Assembly: GCA_949752795.1 (NCBI GenBank)
Contig: OX457060.1
Coordinates: 1,034,501 to 1,098,500 of the forward strand
Source: Hyperoodon ampullatus
Lineage: Eukaryota; Chordata; Mammalia; Artiodactyla; Ziphiidae
Direction of reading: 5' to 3'
Length of the DNA: 64,000 nt
Part shown: positions 1-14,996 of the stretch, piece after piece
Layout of the letters: every line of letters starts with the position of its first letter
Position numbering within the stretch: position 1 is the stretch's first letter
Made by a program: the position numbers and the translations under genes
Notes under the pieces: generated by a model
Database searches by the model: none
What the model saw: only the letters and a program-made list of their open reading frames with translations
What the model was told of the DNA's origin: nothing

Positions 1-655
<655 letters not shown>

Positions 656-1238
656 TAGAGTCCCTTTGCCCCACACGTGGGCAGCCCCCACCAAGTGGGC
701 TGCAAACTTCCCAGAATCCTGGGAAAGGAGGTAGTAGAACAAGAATCATGGGTTATCCTCAGCCCTGGTCCTTGGCTGGTGAGGCCGTGGCTCACATGCC
801 CACTGATGGTAAATGCACAAGTGTCAGGAGCTGGGGAGTCCAATCCGACTCTGCATGTGCAGAAAGAAACACCAAGCTGGGAGGGGACATGGTTCCCCCA
901 GGACCCCAGAGTTACTGAGAGGCAGGGCTGGGACGTGAGCTCCGAGCACCTGTCTTCCAGCCCAGGGCTCTTGTCGTGACACCGCCCTGCCTGGTCTCTC
1001 CTGTAGCGACACGGCACCAACACACCGCAGGCTGAAAACTGGTGCTTCCAAACTTAGAGCCTCTGAGTAGCAGAGCCCTTACCTTCCTCCCCGCCTCCCT
1101 TCCATCGCCTTTCCTGCTGTTCTTCTCCTCTCTCACCTCTTTTCCTCCCCCTCCTCTGTCTTCCCCCGAGAAAGAAGAAAAGATGAAGCTTTGATCTTAC
1201 AGGAAGATCTATCAGCCTTGATAAAAACAGAGTTCTTG

Positions 1239-1450
1239 GGCTTCCCTGGTGGCACAGTGGTTGAGAGTCCGCCTGCCGATGCAGGGGACACGGGTTCGTG
1301 CCCCGGTCCGGGAAGATCCCACATACCGCGGAGCGGCTAGGCCCGTCAGCCATGGCCGCTGAGCCTGCGCGTCCGGAGCCTGTGCTCCGCAACGGGAGAG
1401 GCCACAACAGTGAGAGACCCACGTACCGCAAAAAAAAAAAAAAAAAAAAA
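1239..1450 (+). mobile_element. Cetacean tRNA-derived SINE (short CHR type)
   Basis: It has the full-length short form: 'GGGCTTCCCTGG' start, tRNA-like promoter boxes, GC-rich body ending 'CGTACCGC' and an A-tail. It is flanked by a 14-15 bp target duplication ending 'CAGAGTTCTTG' (1224-1238 and 1450-1464). Confidence 0.93.
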
Positions 1451-4400
1451 AAACAGAGTTCTTGTAGCTAAATTGAGGCTTGAGAGCTACATGTGAATTT
1501 AGCGGTCCCTCCCCCGTTTGGTTTGCTCACGGGTGTGTGAGCTGCTGCGTTGTGGACCTTGTCGTTGTCCTCTGCTCTCACTGGTATGTGGGGAAGGGCT
1601 CCCCGGGGCCGCCAGCGCCTCCTTGCTACGCCCATCACTCCTTTACTGAAGCGTCGAGGGGACCCCACTGACGGCTCCATGAAGAGCCTGATGCAGTCGC
1701 TCAGGACCCAGGGCTTCCTTTACGTCTTCCCCGAGTAGTCGATCCTCCGTTCTTAGCCTTCCTCCGATGGCCCCACAGGAACCCTCACTGTACCCGCCAC
1801 TCCCCAGCCCGCACGGCCGTCATCCAGGCACCCCCTCAGCCCTTCCAGGGGTGAGAAACCCGCTGTGCTCCCCACTCATCAGCCCCTTCTCCTGTGACCC
1901 CTCAGGTTGTTTCCAGCTCTCCTGGGGGCCTGAAATTCACCTGTTTGTAATTCCCACTCTTTGGCCCTAACCTGTGCCCTCTGAAACCATACGTAAAACA
2001 AGTCCATCCACCAACCCCTGAGACACGTGAAATGGCTCTCAAGGGCAGGTTTTCCTTTTCCAAGCTGCTTATCCCTGTTCCTTCGAGTCTCTTCATAGGG
2101 CCGCCTGGCCCTGGCCATGGCCCTGCCCCAATCTGCCCCTCTGACAGCCTCCAGTTTACGCCTGCTTCCCCAGAGGGAGCACAGCGTTGCACAGGCCCTG
2201 CCGTGACAAAGGAGAGCAGGTGGCAGTTGCTCTGTTCTGGACACTTTGGCCACGACCGGGCAGCCTGCACTGCATCAGCTCCGGTGATTGTAACGCCTCA
2301 CGTCACACCATGGGCTCAGCCCAATCTCAAGGGGAACCAAGCCCCAGAAGCTTTCCACAGAGGAGGCCATCAAGCCAGGTCTCCCAGCCTTTCCTGTTGT
2401 GGGTCGATCGAACGTCAGCACAGGAGGTGTGTGCCTTTAACATTAAGCTGATGTCTGCTTGGCACTGGACTCTGGCAAGATCCTCTTTGATCTGGAGTCT
2501 GGGCTCTTTCCAGGAGCCACATCTCTCCCAGCGCCCTGTCTCCTTCCAGTTGATAAGCAAAACCAACTTTCCATGTCAGGGGTAGGCGGCCTCCGTCGGC
2601 TCAAGGCCCCAGTGCAGGAAAAGTGAAAATGTTTGCAGGTTGCATATTTCATCCTTTCATTAAGCAGCTGTATTGTCACTCATGGAAGCACAGAGGTATT
2701 CATAAAGCTGTAATTGCCCACGTCTAAAACAGAAGAATGATAATGAGAAAATGTAGCGCTGTTAGCCAATAAATTATTAATAATGGTCATGTTTGAGAAG
2801 TAACCACATTAGAGACAGCTTTCTAATTTTCCATTCTTTCCATGTGTCTAGAGGCTCTAGTTTACAAAGGGAGTTCCCATTATTTTTAGTCATTCATCCT
2901 TAAAACAGACTAGCCAGAGGAATAAAACAAAACAGAAAAAGCAAACATACCATACAGATGGGGAGTAAATCCTCAAGTGAAGTGACTTGCCCAGGGTCCC
3001 AGTCACACATGAGTCAACCCAGATCTGGAGGTGGAATCCGTTTGACTCAGCACAGCATTTCCTGAGCGCCTACTGTGTGCCAAGCACTGTTCCAGCACTA
3101 GGGACCCGGAGGTGGCTGCTGTGGCTCCCACACCCCAGCTGCCAGAGCCCTCTCCCACCTGCACCCCCACGGGCCACACCCGCCTGCGCCTGCAGTTCTA
3201 AAAAGACTTCAGCCCTTTTGCTATGTCTGAGGTTGAGATTAGATCAGGTTTTACTGCAAAGTGGAAAACGCATGGGCTGCCCAAACCATGCATAGTAACA
3301 TCAACCAAGACGGAAGCAAGGACGCAGCCTGGAACTGCACCACGAGAATGCTTCTGGCCCTGACAGGAGCCTTCAGCTGCAGGGATAGAGCATATTACCT
3401 CATAAAGGAAGACTGCCCCTAGGAACTGCAGCCCCTGCTTCCTTTGGTGTCTGTCTTGCATTTCCACCATCCTCAGGCCACAAGGTTCCAGCCTACCTGC
3501 CTCCACAGACAGCTCCCTGTCCTGTGGGACCATCACTGACCCTGTGAAGGTGCTGATGATAGGGGCGTTGAGAAAGGAGACACTTGTCCAGCTTGAGAAC
3601 GCTGTGCTCTTTGGATGCACAGATGAGTAACTAGCCAGGCTGTTTTCATAGCCTGGCGCCACTCGAGTCATCAGGCAAGCAGACGTCTTCCAGGGCTAAG
3701 GGCCCTTGTATTTCAGACCTTCCCAGAAGCTACATTTATCCTAAAGCAAACTCTCCAGCCCTCAAAGAAGGGTCTCCTCCTTTGCTAGTTTGCCAGATAT
3801 TTCAGGCGATCTGTGTTGGTAGCACAGTGTGTGCATAGATTTCCTCATCTGGCTTTTCAGAGTAGCCCTGGCCCTGGTCCTGCTTTTCTGCATTCAGCAG
3901 AAGCCAGGCTTCAGAGGCCGGGGCTGCCAGGCAGGCTGGCAAGTCCCCAGTTTCTGGTGGAAGCAGAGGGTGATCACAGCAAGTCTCAGGCCTGCCCAAG
4001 AAGGGATGTCACTACTTCCACCTGTCCTTCCAGATCGTGAGCCCCGCCCAGCGGCTGGATGTATATTGTGCCAGGTCTGAGAAATGCTTTGTCTCCTGAG
4101 CCATGCTGGAGACAGCCACACACAGTTTCAGATGTGCTGAGAACCGAAATTGGTTGGATCCAGGCCACATTTGGCTGGGTCCCAGGAGCCATGTGGCTCC
4201 TGAGTCGGTCTCTGCTGCCACCATCAGGACACACAGCCCACCACCTCCTACTGGAAGCCTCCGCCTGGCACTGAAGGGGTCCCTGCTCTCAGCTGTCAGT
4301 GCTCTGGGTTTTCATCAGGAGGTCAGTTGTGTGGCTCTACCAGGTTCCCTGGCCTGTCCTGCACGTGCCACATCCGTTCTTGAGAATGTCGTCATCCAGC

Positions 4401-5285
4401 CTCCTTGAAAGAGATGGGGGTTATACGGGGTGAAAGCAGGAAGCGAGACCAGCTACGGCTGTTGTTCATCCTTGGCGCAAGTGGAGCTGTGTCCAAAGCA
4501 GAGTAGCGCCTCTTGCTGACCCTGGACCTGTGAGCGTCCACGTGCACCTTGCCCAGAGCAGGTTGGCTTCCTTCCAGATGCACAGTAAATGCCGTTGGAG
4601 CATCAGCACAGTACTGAGAGATAACACATCCTTGTGCCCATATGGCTCTTGGCTATATTACCCGATGTTCTGTGAATGTTACTGAAAGCTGAATGTATCT
4701 GTGTACCTTTTACTCACAGACCCCAATGACTTTGTAATTATTATATTAAAAAACCTGGGTCAGAAGTGCTTTTCCAGTAAGAAGAATAGAGATTAGAACA
4801 GGAAGGAAGTTTGACCAGGAGGTTGTCTCCTTGGGGCTTATGAGCCAATTGAAGGAAGTGGGGAAGCCTTTGGACAAGGCAGGCTTGTCCGGGGGTGTCC
4901 CCGAGGTTGGACCAGAGTGCCGTGGCTGCGCTCTCACAGCTGTTCCCTGTGCTTCCTGACCAGCGCCCCCTGCAGGAACCTCCTGGAGCTTCCTCAGGCA
5001 CATCCCTACCCACCAGGCCGGGGAGTCAATGAGCCCCCAAAACTGCTTTCCCCAGGCCCATGGCCTCTGTCCAGCCTGGTCTCCTTCTACATCCTGAGGC
5101 CTCCCCTGGCCTCCTCCCCAACCTTCAAAGTGGGGAAATGACTGTCCACAGCTGGGCTGGCACCGCTGGACTAATCCCCCTTGAGGGTCTCCAGTTTCTC
5201 ATCTACCTAATGAGGGGCCAAACTGAGACGTCAGAGCTCCGTGCCCTCTCTCACTTTCCTAACTTTAAACCCATGTGAATCACTT

Positions 5286-5440
5286 GAGAGGGAGCCTGGT
5301 GTGATAGGAAGCCTCAGCTTGGGAATCAGACACACCTGGACGTAACCCCAGCTCTCCCACTCGTCACCTGTGGGACTTGGACAGGTTAAGCCTTGGGCCA
5401 ATGTTTTCGCACCTGTGCAAATAGGACTAGCGTCCACTGT
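5286..5440 (+). mobile_element. MIR SINE fragment
   Basis: 'GGAGCCTGGTGTGATAGGAA' through 'TGTGGGACTTGGACAGGTTA', a diverged MIR core. Confidence 0.5.
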
Positions 5441-6282
5441 GTCAATTCAGGGCCTTCAGGAGGCAGATACCAAAACAGAATTAGGCCTGCAAGAGATTTA
5501 TTGGGGAAACACCTGTGCAGTCTTAAGGAGGGGGCTGGAGGAGGCAGGGAGAGCCTCAGACCGCAGTGCAGGTATGACACCTGAGGAAGGAGAAGGGGCC
5601 AGAGGGCTGGGAAGGAAGAGGCTTCCCAGCAGTGCAGTGCAGTCCTAAGGAAGTTTCTGCCAGGTGAGGGTAGTCCTCAGGCTGTTAGAGGAGTCTCCTG
5701 GCCTCCAGGAACAGGCCTGCATAGTCAGCCACGCCTGGGAGCAGCCCGGGAAGCGTGGCCTCGGCACACACGTGGTGGTGAGTCCAGGGGCCGGTGGCTG
5801 GAGCGGTCCCTCGGCTGTGCCCCTGCAGCAAGAAAGCTGAGCAGGCACTCCCAGGGCTGCAGCAGCCTCCCCAAAGGCTTGCTGCGCACAGCAGAGCTGA
5901 TGCATCTGAGGTCCTATCACAGCATCTGACACGGAGAGGTGCCGGATGAGGGCAGTGGTCAGAGAGTGATTATATTCATCTTGTTGTCAGGATTTGCCAC
6001 GCATTCTCCAGCAGGCCATGGAGAGCACTTTCATCAGGTATTTGAAAAGCAACCTCAGGGTCCTGCACACTCTCATTTCCATTTCCCATCACACAACAGG
6101 TCCCATCCCTGAAATGAGGCCCCTCCCAGAAACGTCAACACAGTACCTGGGCTTCGTCTTCACATCAGCAACCCTCCTCCTTCCTGTCATACATCTGACA
6201 AGCTACAGCTGATTCCCCACTGACATGCCTGGGAAGCCGAGAGAGCTTGCTTCACCCTCACTCCAGTTTCAAAACTGTAGGA

Positions 6283-6498
6283 GGGCTTCCCTGGTGGCGC
6301 AGTGGTTGGGAGTCCGCCTGCCGATGCAGGGGACACGGGTTCGTGCCCCGGTCCGGGAAGATGCCACATGCCGCGGAGTGGCTGGGCCCGTGAGCCATGG
6401 CCGCTGAGCCTGCGCGTCTGGAGCCTGTGCTCCGCAAAGGGAGAGGCCACAACAGTGAGAGGCCCGCGTGCCGCAAAAAAAAAAAAAAAAAAAAAAAA
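6283..6498 (+). mobile_element. Cetacean tRNA-derived SINE (short CHR type)
   Basis: A full-length copy with an A-tail of more than 25 bases and target duplication 'AAAACTGTAG' (6271-6280, 6499-6508). The near-consensus sequence suggests a young insertion. Confidence 0.93.
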
Positions 6499-8714
6499 AA
6501 AACTGTAGAAATAGGGATCTCACTGACCTCCTTAAGCGTCTTGACAGCTGCTCCCTCTGGAGAAGCGGAGCAGGTGAAGCTTTCAGTGGCATTGGGAGCC
6601 CGATGTGCGCACGGAGCTGTGTGGTTCACGCAGAGCTCCCACCTGCCTCAGGCACGCCCCATCCCGTGCTCAGGATGAGCTAGGACAATGCCCATCAACG
6701 TCAGGGTGGCAGAGACCTGGGTGGAAGCTCCAGTCATTAGCTGGGTAACCAGGATCAATGCTGTGAACCTCCGTGAACTGCAGGTGCCTCTTCTGTGACT
6801 GGGAAGAGTGCCAGCACCTTCCTCAGGCAGCTGTCCTGTGGGTTAAATGAGACTGTCGAGCACCTGCGAATACAGTAGAAATGCCACAAGTCTGATTGTA
6901 CTTTTCTTTCTGGGATGAAAGTTCAGACCCCAAAATAATGAAAGCGCTAAACCACAGTTGGAGCCCTGGCCTTGAACCACCCAACAGTCGTACAGCCCAG
7001 TTTTTCTTTCAGGGTGTCTCTTCAGGGGTGACGCTGAGAGAACAAGAAGGAAACTCTTATTAGTTAAGCACCAGGCAGGGCGCTCAGCATTTTGCATTCA
7101 TGATCTCTAACTCTCCTTACATCCTGGCGGAGTCCGTAGTGATCAGCGTGATGAAGTGACACCTAGTGTAACTCACAGCAGAGTCAGACTTGAACACGGG
7201 TCTTTTGGACTCCAAGCCCGTGCTCTCCCTGCAGCTGGGCTGGCTTCTGGTATGTAAGCGAAATGGTGTTTGAGAGGCACCAGGAACTCCCTGATAGACG
7301 TGTAATCAGGCTGGGGGCACTAACAACATGGGAGGGGAGAAAGCTAGGAACAGAACTCCCCGTTCCGGCCCCCAGCCCTTCCCGCAGGGCAGGATCCTGG
7401 TCCTGCGTCCTAAACAGGCCCAGGCCCCGGAGCAGGGGCAGTGTGGGCTCAGAGGGCACTGGACTGGGGCTCAGAGGACCTGGATCCTACAACCTGTTCC
7501 CGCCCGGGTTAGCGAGGGGATTCATGCATCCTAGCCCTCTCCCTGTGGCTTAGGTTTGCCCAGCTTGAATTCCCCTGGGCTGCTTCACCACCCCAGTCCT
7601 GGAGCAGGGTGAAAAGTAGTGACCCTGAAGAATAAAGACTCCAGAAAAGGGGAGAGGTGACCTGGGGCCTCGCCCCAGTCCCACCGCTCGCTGTGACCTG
7701 TGGCAAGTCAGCTGGCTGCTTTGGACCAGAGTCTTCTCATCTGTAGAACAAGGAGGTGAGCCCGAATCTAGCAGATTTTCAGGCTGACTCTGCAGCCTCC
7801 CTCCTCACCCCTTCCTCCTTCAACCAGTTGAAGAAAGGGCTCTTTGGAAGGAAGAGAGGAAACCCACAAAGCTTGAAGGAATCTCTGCCAGCCGGTCTAA
7901 AATTTCTTTTTGCTCAAATATTCAGAAATCGCCTTTCTATTTTTAAAATTTTTTGTGGGGACCTGGAGAAATGGTAACCAAAGTAGAAGTCTTTTTAATC
8001 AAAGCAGATTGTCTAGAATGGAAATTTGCCCAATCTCTCGACTTTGCCTGGAAGCCTTTTCAGGTTGAGATACCATCCGGGCAGAGCTACAGAATTCCCC
8101 AGTCAGCCCGCAGGGCTCTCGGTTCTGGGCCCTGAGGTCTCAGCCTGTGTGGATGCCAGCTTTTGCATCTTCCCCACACCCTGGCGTGCACAGGCCCCCA
8201 AAGCCAGCCAGCCTTCGGGCTGCGGTAGACAGAGATAGCCTCCACTGCCCCCCGATGGCCAGCCTTTGTGGGCCGCTTAGCATGCTGCCCCCCACTCCCC
8301 GATGCCGATGATGGGCACTGCCAGGCTGTTGGATACAGCCCTGCCCGCCCCTGGCCGAGAGTTTCACCCACCCTAGGGGCTCTGGTGATGGGAGCCTGGG
8401 CAGGAGGTGTCCAGTCTTCATTTACTGGCTTCTCCCCAAGAGGGCTCCTGTCATCCTGGTCATTGCATCACCTGTTCCCCTGTGTGACCCCGGACAGGCC
8501 ACCCCACCCTCCGACCTCGGAAGCCTTCCCTGTCAGCACGTCCAAGCCACTCTGTTCATACCTGGTTCATCAGCAACATCCAAACATGCCGCTTCCTCCC
8601 GGGACCCCCAAGTCTCCGAGACTGAACAGACAGTGTGGCACATCGAGCCGTGTGGAGGCCGCATCAGGCCCACCTGTGCAGTGCGGACTCCACATCAGCG
8701 TTTGGCTTGTCTTC

Positions 8715-8930
8715 ATGAGGCAGAATCGTAGATGGTTGAGAGCATGGACTTGGGAGTCCAGATGTCTGGGTTTGCTCTTGGGCAAGTCACTTCACCTCTC
8801 TGAGTCTCTGTTTTCCTTTTTGTACAATGGGGACCTCATGGAGTTACGCAGAGGATTAAATGAATTAATGTTTCTAAAGTGCTTGGAGCCACCTGGCACA
8901 TAAATGCTATAAGACTGTTAGCAGCTATTT
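8715..8930 (+). mobile_element. MIR SINE
   Basis: MIR core and 3' text: 'GGGCAAGTCACTTCACCTCT', 'GAGTCTCTGTTTTCC', then AATGAATTAATG and 'GTGCTTGGAGCCACCTGGCA'. Confidence 0.7.
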
Positions 8931-9299
8931 GTTTTTGACGATGATGATGAGGCCAGAGCAGCTGTTTTATCAGAGGGTCCAAGACCTCTGCCCAGAGGTT
9001 TGCTCTGTGAACCCCTGCCCTCTGTGGAAGTCAAGGCTCATTTTGTAAAATTCCCCGGGCTCTTCCCGTCTCTCTGCCACACTGTCGCTCTGACTGAGGA
9101 CACTCCTTATCAGTCCCATGGTGCAACTTGGTGCACACATGCCATTCTCTGCAGCCAAGCTCTGGGGAGCCCTCCCAGCGAGAGAGCAAGGCCTTTCCTT
9201 GGAGCAAACTCACTGGGTGGCACTGCAGCATGCACAAGTGTCCAAAATTGCATCCACGCCTCTTGCCCCTGAGCCTATGGAGGCAGCCTCTAAGCATCG

Positions 9300-9745
9300 C
9301 TCTGGCCTCACCTCCCACCTCACTCTCCCACACCCACCCCACTCCAGCCGTGTGCCTCTTTCTTCACACACAGGCAGCTTGTCCCCACCTCAGTCCCTTT
9401 GCACGTGCTGTTCCCTCCACCTGGGACACACTGCCCCTGTTCCACACATGGCCAGCTTCTTCCCCAATTCCAGTCTCAGCTGTAAGGTCACTGCTCAGGC
9501 AAGCCTTTCACGACGGAGCCTCTCCCCCAGCCACCCCCTGCTGTCCCTCTCACTTTGCCACGTTTTCTTTTCTTTGAACAGTTCTCTTGTATGTTGTCTG
9601 GCCCCTGTGCACCCCTCCATCCACACGCTAGGAGGGAAGCTTATGAAAGCAGGGCGGTCTCGTCTTTCTCTTCTCTCCCCCTCTCCCCAGCACCCTGCAC
9701 AAAGCAGGTGCTCAGCGTGTATAGATACTGGTTGAGCAGATGAAC
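9300..9745 (+). mobile_element. L2 LINE 3' fragment
   Basis: Contains the L2 3' signature 'CAGTCCCTTTGCACGTGCTG' followed by 'TTCCCTCCACCTGGGACACA', and ends with 'AGCACCCTGCACAAAGCAGG' and GATGAACAAATGAATC. Confidence 0.72.
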
Positions 9746-9751
9746 AAATGA

Positions 9752-10192
<441 letters not shown>

Positions 10193-10889
10193 TGAAGTTT
10201 GAGAAGAATGGTTCTTGGGACTTGGGGTTTCTGGGAACAAGTCAACGACTGTTGACTGAGGATCGTTTGGGGTCAGGCACTCTCTGGGGACTGTGAAGGT
10301 GAAAGCGTGCTCTCAAGGGGCCCGGGACCCAAGATTTTGGGTGAGGTACAAACCCCGACATCATTCAAAGCAAACTAGGGGGGCTACAGGGAGAGGTACA
10401 GAGCTGTGGAACCCAGTGGAGGAAAGCTTCACAGTGTAGGTGCTGGGAGGGTGAGTATTTGCCTGAAACCCCCGGCCGGCCAGTGAGGGAGCTGCGCTTT
10501 GACCCAGGTCTCTGACTGCAGACCTCTTCCCACCCCCACCGGAAGATAGGGCAGAGGCCAGGGTGCGGCTGGAAGGGGAGATGGATTAGGCACGGCCTTG
10601 GATGGGGTTGAATGGAGTTTGTGCTTTAGTCTTGGGCAGCGGAGGGTCATTGAAAGTTTTGCGCTTTTTGTGAACTGGTTGTAGAAAGACTGTGCTGATG
10701 GTCTGGTGAGGGCACGTCGTCAGTGAAGGGATAGGGAGGAAAGGAAGGGTGGTTTAGTGGATGGATGCATGGATGAGAGGACAGACAGACGTACAAAAAG
10801 TAAGTAGGTCACCTGGGATGCAGTTGAGATGGCCCTGGAGAGGGATGGCAGACGTCTGAGTGAAGGCAGGGGTAGCTGAGAGCTTCTGG

Positions 10890-11400
10890 AGGAGCCGTCC
10901 CCTCTCATCCCTCCAGCAGCCGGATGAGCTTTTACAAGCAGGCATGTGATCGCATCACTCCTGTGCTCAGAAGCCTTCAGTAGCTGCCCGTTGCTGGGAA
11001 GGTAAAGTTCCAAGTCTGTTCGGGGCCTGCCAGGTGGGCCTGTCCCCGCCCAACTCTCCAGCCTCACGTCACGCCCTCTCCCTCCTGTGTGCTAAGCTCC
11101 GGCCACGTTGCATTTCTTTTCATTCCCTTAGGGCACCAAGTTGCATCCCACTCCAGGGCTGTGCACGCGCTGTTCCCTCTCCCGGCATGTCTGCTGTCCC
11201 CCGCTGGCACCCCCTTCGCTGTTCACCTCAGTGACTCCTACCCACCACTCAGGGCCCAGTCCAACCGTCACTTCCTCAGAGACGCCTTCCCTGTCTGCCA
11301 GGCTGGGTGCACTCTCCCGTCACAGGGTCTCAGCTCCTGTGCTTTTCCATCGTGCCACTTATCAGGGTTGTCATTGTGCAGCTACTGGTCTGACATTATA
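10890..11400 (+). mobile_element. L2 LINE 3' fragment
   Basis: Sense L2 text: 'AGAAGCCTTCAGTAGCTGCC', 'AACTCTCCAGCCTCACGTCA' and 'TCCAACCGTCACTTCCTCAG'. Confidence 0.68.
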
Positions 11401-11419
11401 GGTTAGAATGTCCCTCCCC

Positions 11420-12670
11420 CACTGGAATAACCAGTTATCCCCACATTGCTAACGCCGAGGGCCATTCTGGGCACTCATTCCACTCCATCTACCAGCAGCA
11501 TCAGCGCAGTCGGTCGTCTCCTCCTCAGAACGTTTCTCCGCTGGCACCTGGGCCCCATCCTGTCCTGTTCTCCCCACCCACCAGCAGCTCCTCCTCGGTC
11601 TCCATCGCTGGCCCCTGTCTTGCCCCGACCTCCAGTCACGGGGGGGCGCTCAGCGCTCCCACACTGCTTCTCTTCTCTTGCCTCTCAGCGCCGTGTCTTT
11701 AAATCCCGTTCCTCACCGTGACTACCACGTGCCGCTCTAGCCTGGCCGTCTCCCCTGAGCTCCAGACCCCTGTGCCCAGCTACACATGCACACGTTTCTA
11801 ACAGGCATCTCCCAGCCAACAGCCCGAGACTGAACTCTCGGCTTCTCCCTCCTGCCCCGACGCCCAGAAGGCCCCCTGGTGTTTCGTGCTATTCGATGGC
11901 CCCGCGGCCGCCTTCTCCTCGCGCACACCCCACCTCCCGTCTGTCTGCGGCCCCGTTGGCTCTTCCTCCACGCGGGCAGGGCTCACCGCTTGCGCTGCGA
12001 CCCCTCGTCCAGGCCGCCGTCGCTCCGCCAACAGCTCTCCCCGCTCCTGGCCACCTGCCACGGTCTGTCCTAAACAGAGCGGCCAGATGACCTTTCCAAG
12101 GCAGGACCTCCCGTCCTCCCAAGCTTCACAGGGCCCCTCTTCACGCTTTGGACGGAATCCAGATTCCTCTTAGCAGGCGTTTCTTGGGCTGGCCCTGCCC
12201 ACCTCCTCCCCCTCTGCCAGAGAACACATGCCCCAGCCCAGGAGGGAGCTCGTCCTGGCACCTGTCTGAAATGCTCTTCTCCCGGCTGCCTCCACCCCTC
12301 ACTTCCTCCAGGCCTCTGCTGCAATGCCACCTCCTCAGGGAGGCCTTCCCTGACTGCTCTACACAGGTTAGAACCCCACCCTCCAACCCCTGGTGCCCTG
12401 TCCCCATCCCTGCTTTGAGCACTTCTCACTGCCTGGCATTGCACCCTTCTCTCTCTGTTGACTGGTGTGCGTCCATCTCACCTGCTACGACATAAGCTGC
12501 CTGAGGGCAAGAGGGTTGTTTGCTCTGTTCACTGCCCTATACCCAGCTCCACGAACAGTGCCCAGCACGTGGTAGGTACTCTGTAAATGGTTGTCACATG
12601 AGTGAACTTTACTCACGATTTACTCATTACCCAGCCCAAAGCCTGACACACAGTGGACGCTCAGTAAGAA
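11420..12670 (+). mobile_element. L2 LINE, longer 3' copy
   Basis: A second sense L2 copy running from the end of the old ORF region through 'CAGGCCTCTGCTGCAATGCC' to 'ACTCTGTAAATGGTTG'. It accounts for most of the open frames in this stretch. Confidence 0.65.
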
Positions 12671-14529
12671 GCTTTAGCTGAAGGACAAGCAGAGGGACAG
12701 GCCTCACAGTGGCATTGACCTTTAGTGTGGCCAGGGTGCAGTTCGGTGGCAGAAGTGTTCCTGAGAACTGTTACAGTGAGTGAAAAAATAGGTAACTTGG
12801 ACAGGGGGCTGGCCCACTTTGAGTGTGGGCCACGCACCCCTGGATCCTAAACTCCTCATATGCTCTTTACAAATTGGTAAATGAAAACCAAAGCTAGAGG
12901 ACGGTGCCGGTGAACGTACTGTCGCAAGGGCCCTGCTTGCAGAGGCCGCAGTCAGGACCCCAGGGTCAGGAGGCTGCAGCGGCACCAGCGGCAGGAAGCT
13001 CTGCCGGCTTTAGAGTGGGTTCGTCACCCTCCCCTCCCAGCCAGCCCCCTCCCCTCGTTCTGCTGTATTCTCAGTAACAGCAGCTGTCCCCTCCCTGGGC
13101 GCAGAGGCCCTGCCGCCCACCCACAGAGCGACCACAGTCACAGGACCATGAGCTCACCGCCGGGCTGCCAGTGTTGGAGGCTGCCAAGTGCTTTGCCTAA
13201 GCAAGTTTCCCCGGTGCCCCGCTCCCCTCCTGGGCTGATGAAAGCCACACAACAGCATCCGGGCTGTATGGGCGGAGCTGTGCTGCCCAGAGGCGCCTGG
13301 AAACTCTTCCATGCTTTCTCTTCTTTTTCCCTCCCCTCCTTCTGTTTTCTTCTTTCCTGCCTTAGTTATTTTCTACATAACTTTCTCTTTTCTATGCAGA
13401 GTAACTTCTCCCGCGTGGTTCACCCTTGAACGCTCGCGTTGTGAGAACTGTAAAGCCGCAAGCCAGATCTCAGGCTCCAAAATTCCCGTCTGCAGCTCAA
13501 CCCCAAAGCCCAGTGGAGAAAGAGGATTTCTGTCCCCTCGCTGACATGCCACCCTATTCTCCTTACTTAGACGGCTGGTCCCACATCCACCCTTTGGATG
13601 GGCGCACAGCTGATTCCAGACAGTGAAGGAAATTCTTGTCTTCTGAAAAGACATTTTAACAACAAGTGACCTTTCTTCCTGTCTCTCCTTATTACCCACA
13701 GAGTAATACATACTTGTCAAAAATAACATGTTTTGTTTAAAAATAATCTTCAGAGTATTAATCGTGGCTTCTTAAAACGAAGCCATTTCTAAGCTGGTCT
13801 GGCCTAAGCCTGTTACATCTAGGCCTCCTGCTGAGTCTTTGCCCTGAAATAGCCTGCAGGCTCTGAGCCTTCCGTTGTGTAGAATTAGAACAAACTTTGG
13901 CTTTTTTCTCTACGTTAACACCTGGGCCTGAGTCTGAGAACAGCCATTTTGTGGGCCCCAAGTGCTTGCAGTCCTTGGTAGCTGCAGCCAAAGCCATTCA
14001 GATGACCTGAGCAGACTGTCTGTCTCTAGGCTTTTCCACTCCTCAGGCTGTGTAGGCGACTGAATTTTTCACTCACCACCTATTGTGCAGTCACCCAGAG
14101 ATTCAGATCCCTTCAGCTCAGCACATCTAGTGCTACAAGAAATGGGTCGAGAATTCTGACCAGGCTGTGGGAGGATTCGGGAGGGTAGAATTAGCCTTGG
14201 AGGCTCTGACAGGTGGGTGGCAGGAGAGGAAGGAGGTGGGCAAGCGCAGGGTATGTTCAGGAAAGGAAAGTGGCGAGGCCTCCCGGACGTCTGTGAGAAA
14301 GAGGCAGGAAGGAGAGTCTGGGGCCCACGTGGACCAGGTTTGGCCCACCAGGGCAGCATGGAAAGCAATGCCACCTCTCGCAACCTGAGGTGGAGGCGAT
14401 TCAGGAAGCAGGAAGTCTTCTTTGGAAGCTGCTATAAAAGTCAAAAAAGAGCAGAAAGGGCTCTGTACCCCAGCATCAGCAGTGAGGATGGTGAAGAATG
14501 GCTGTGGGGGGTAGTGAGATAGGTGAAGG

Positions 14530-14760
14530 AGACTAAGGGGAACAGACCTCCAGTTATATAATAGATAAGCCTCAGGGATGTAACGTGCACCATAAGGAAC
14601 ATGGTCGATAATATTGTAATAACTTTGTATGAGGACACACGGTTATTAGACTTATCGTGGTGACCATTTCATAATGTGTGTAAATGTCAAGTCACTATGT
14701 AGTACACCTGAAACTCACATAATACTGTTATGTTGACTATATTTCAATAACTTTTCTAAT
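14530..14760 (+). mobile_element. L1 3' end fragment
   Basis: A recognisable L1 3' UTR: 'TAGACTTATCGTGGTGACCA' and 'GTACACCTGAAACTCACATA' near its end, followed by 'TATATTTCAATAA'. Only the 3' end is present, as in a 5'-truncated insertion. Confidence 0.75.
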
Positions 14761-14789
14761 GTTTACCAAGCACTCCCAAGGGGAAGTAA

Positions 14790-14996
<207 letters not shown>

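Noticed and set aside
3198..3671. 157-codon minus-strand open frame in the TMEM108 intron
   Set aside because: No recognisable family, no splice or promoter context, and a length within chance for GC-rich mammalian DNA.
8268..8903. 211-codon + strand open frame
   Set aside because: It runs through a MIR at its end, has no domain or family resemblance and lies in an intron of TMEM108.
9118..9735. 205-codon + strand open frame
   Set aside because: Most of it is L2 3' region, whose pyrimidine-rich text tends to lack stops.
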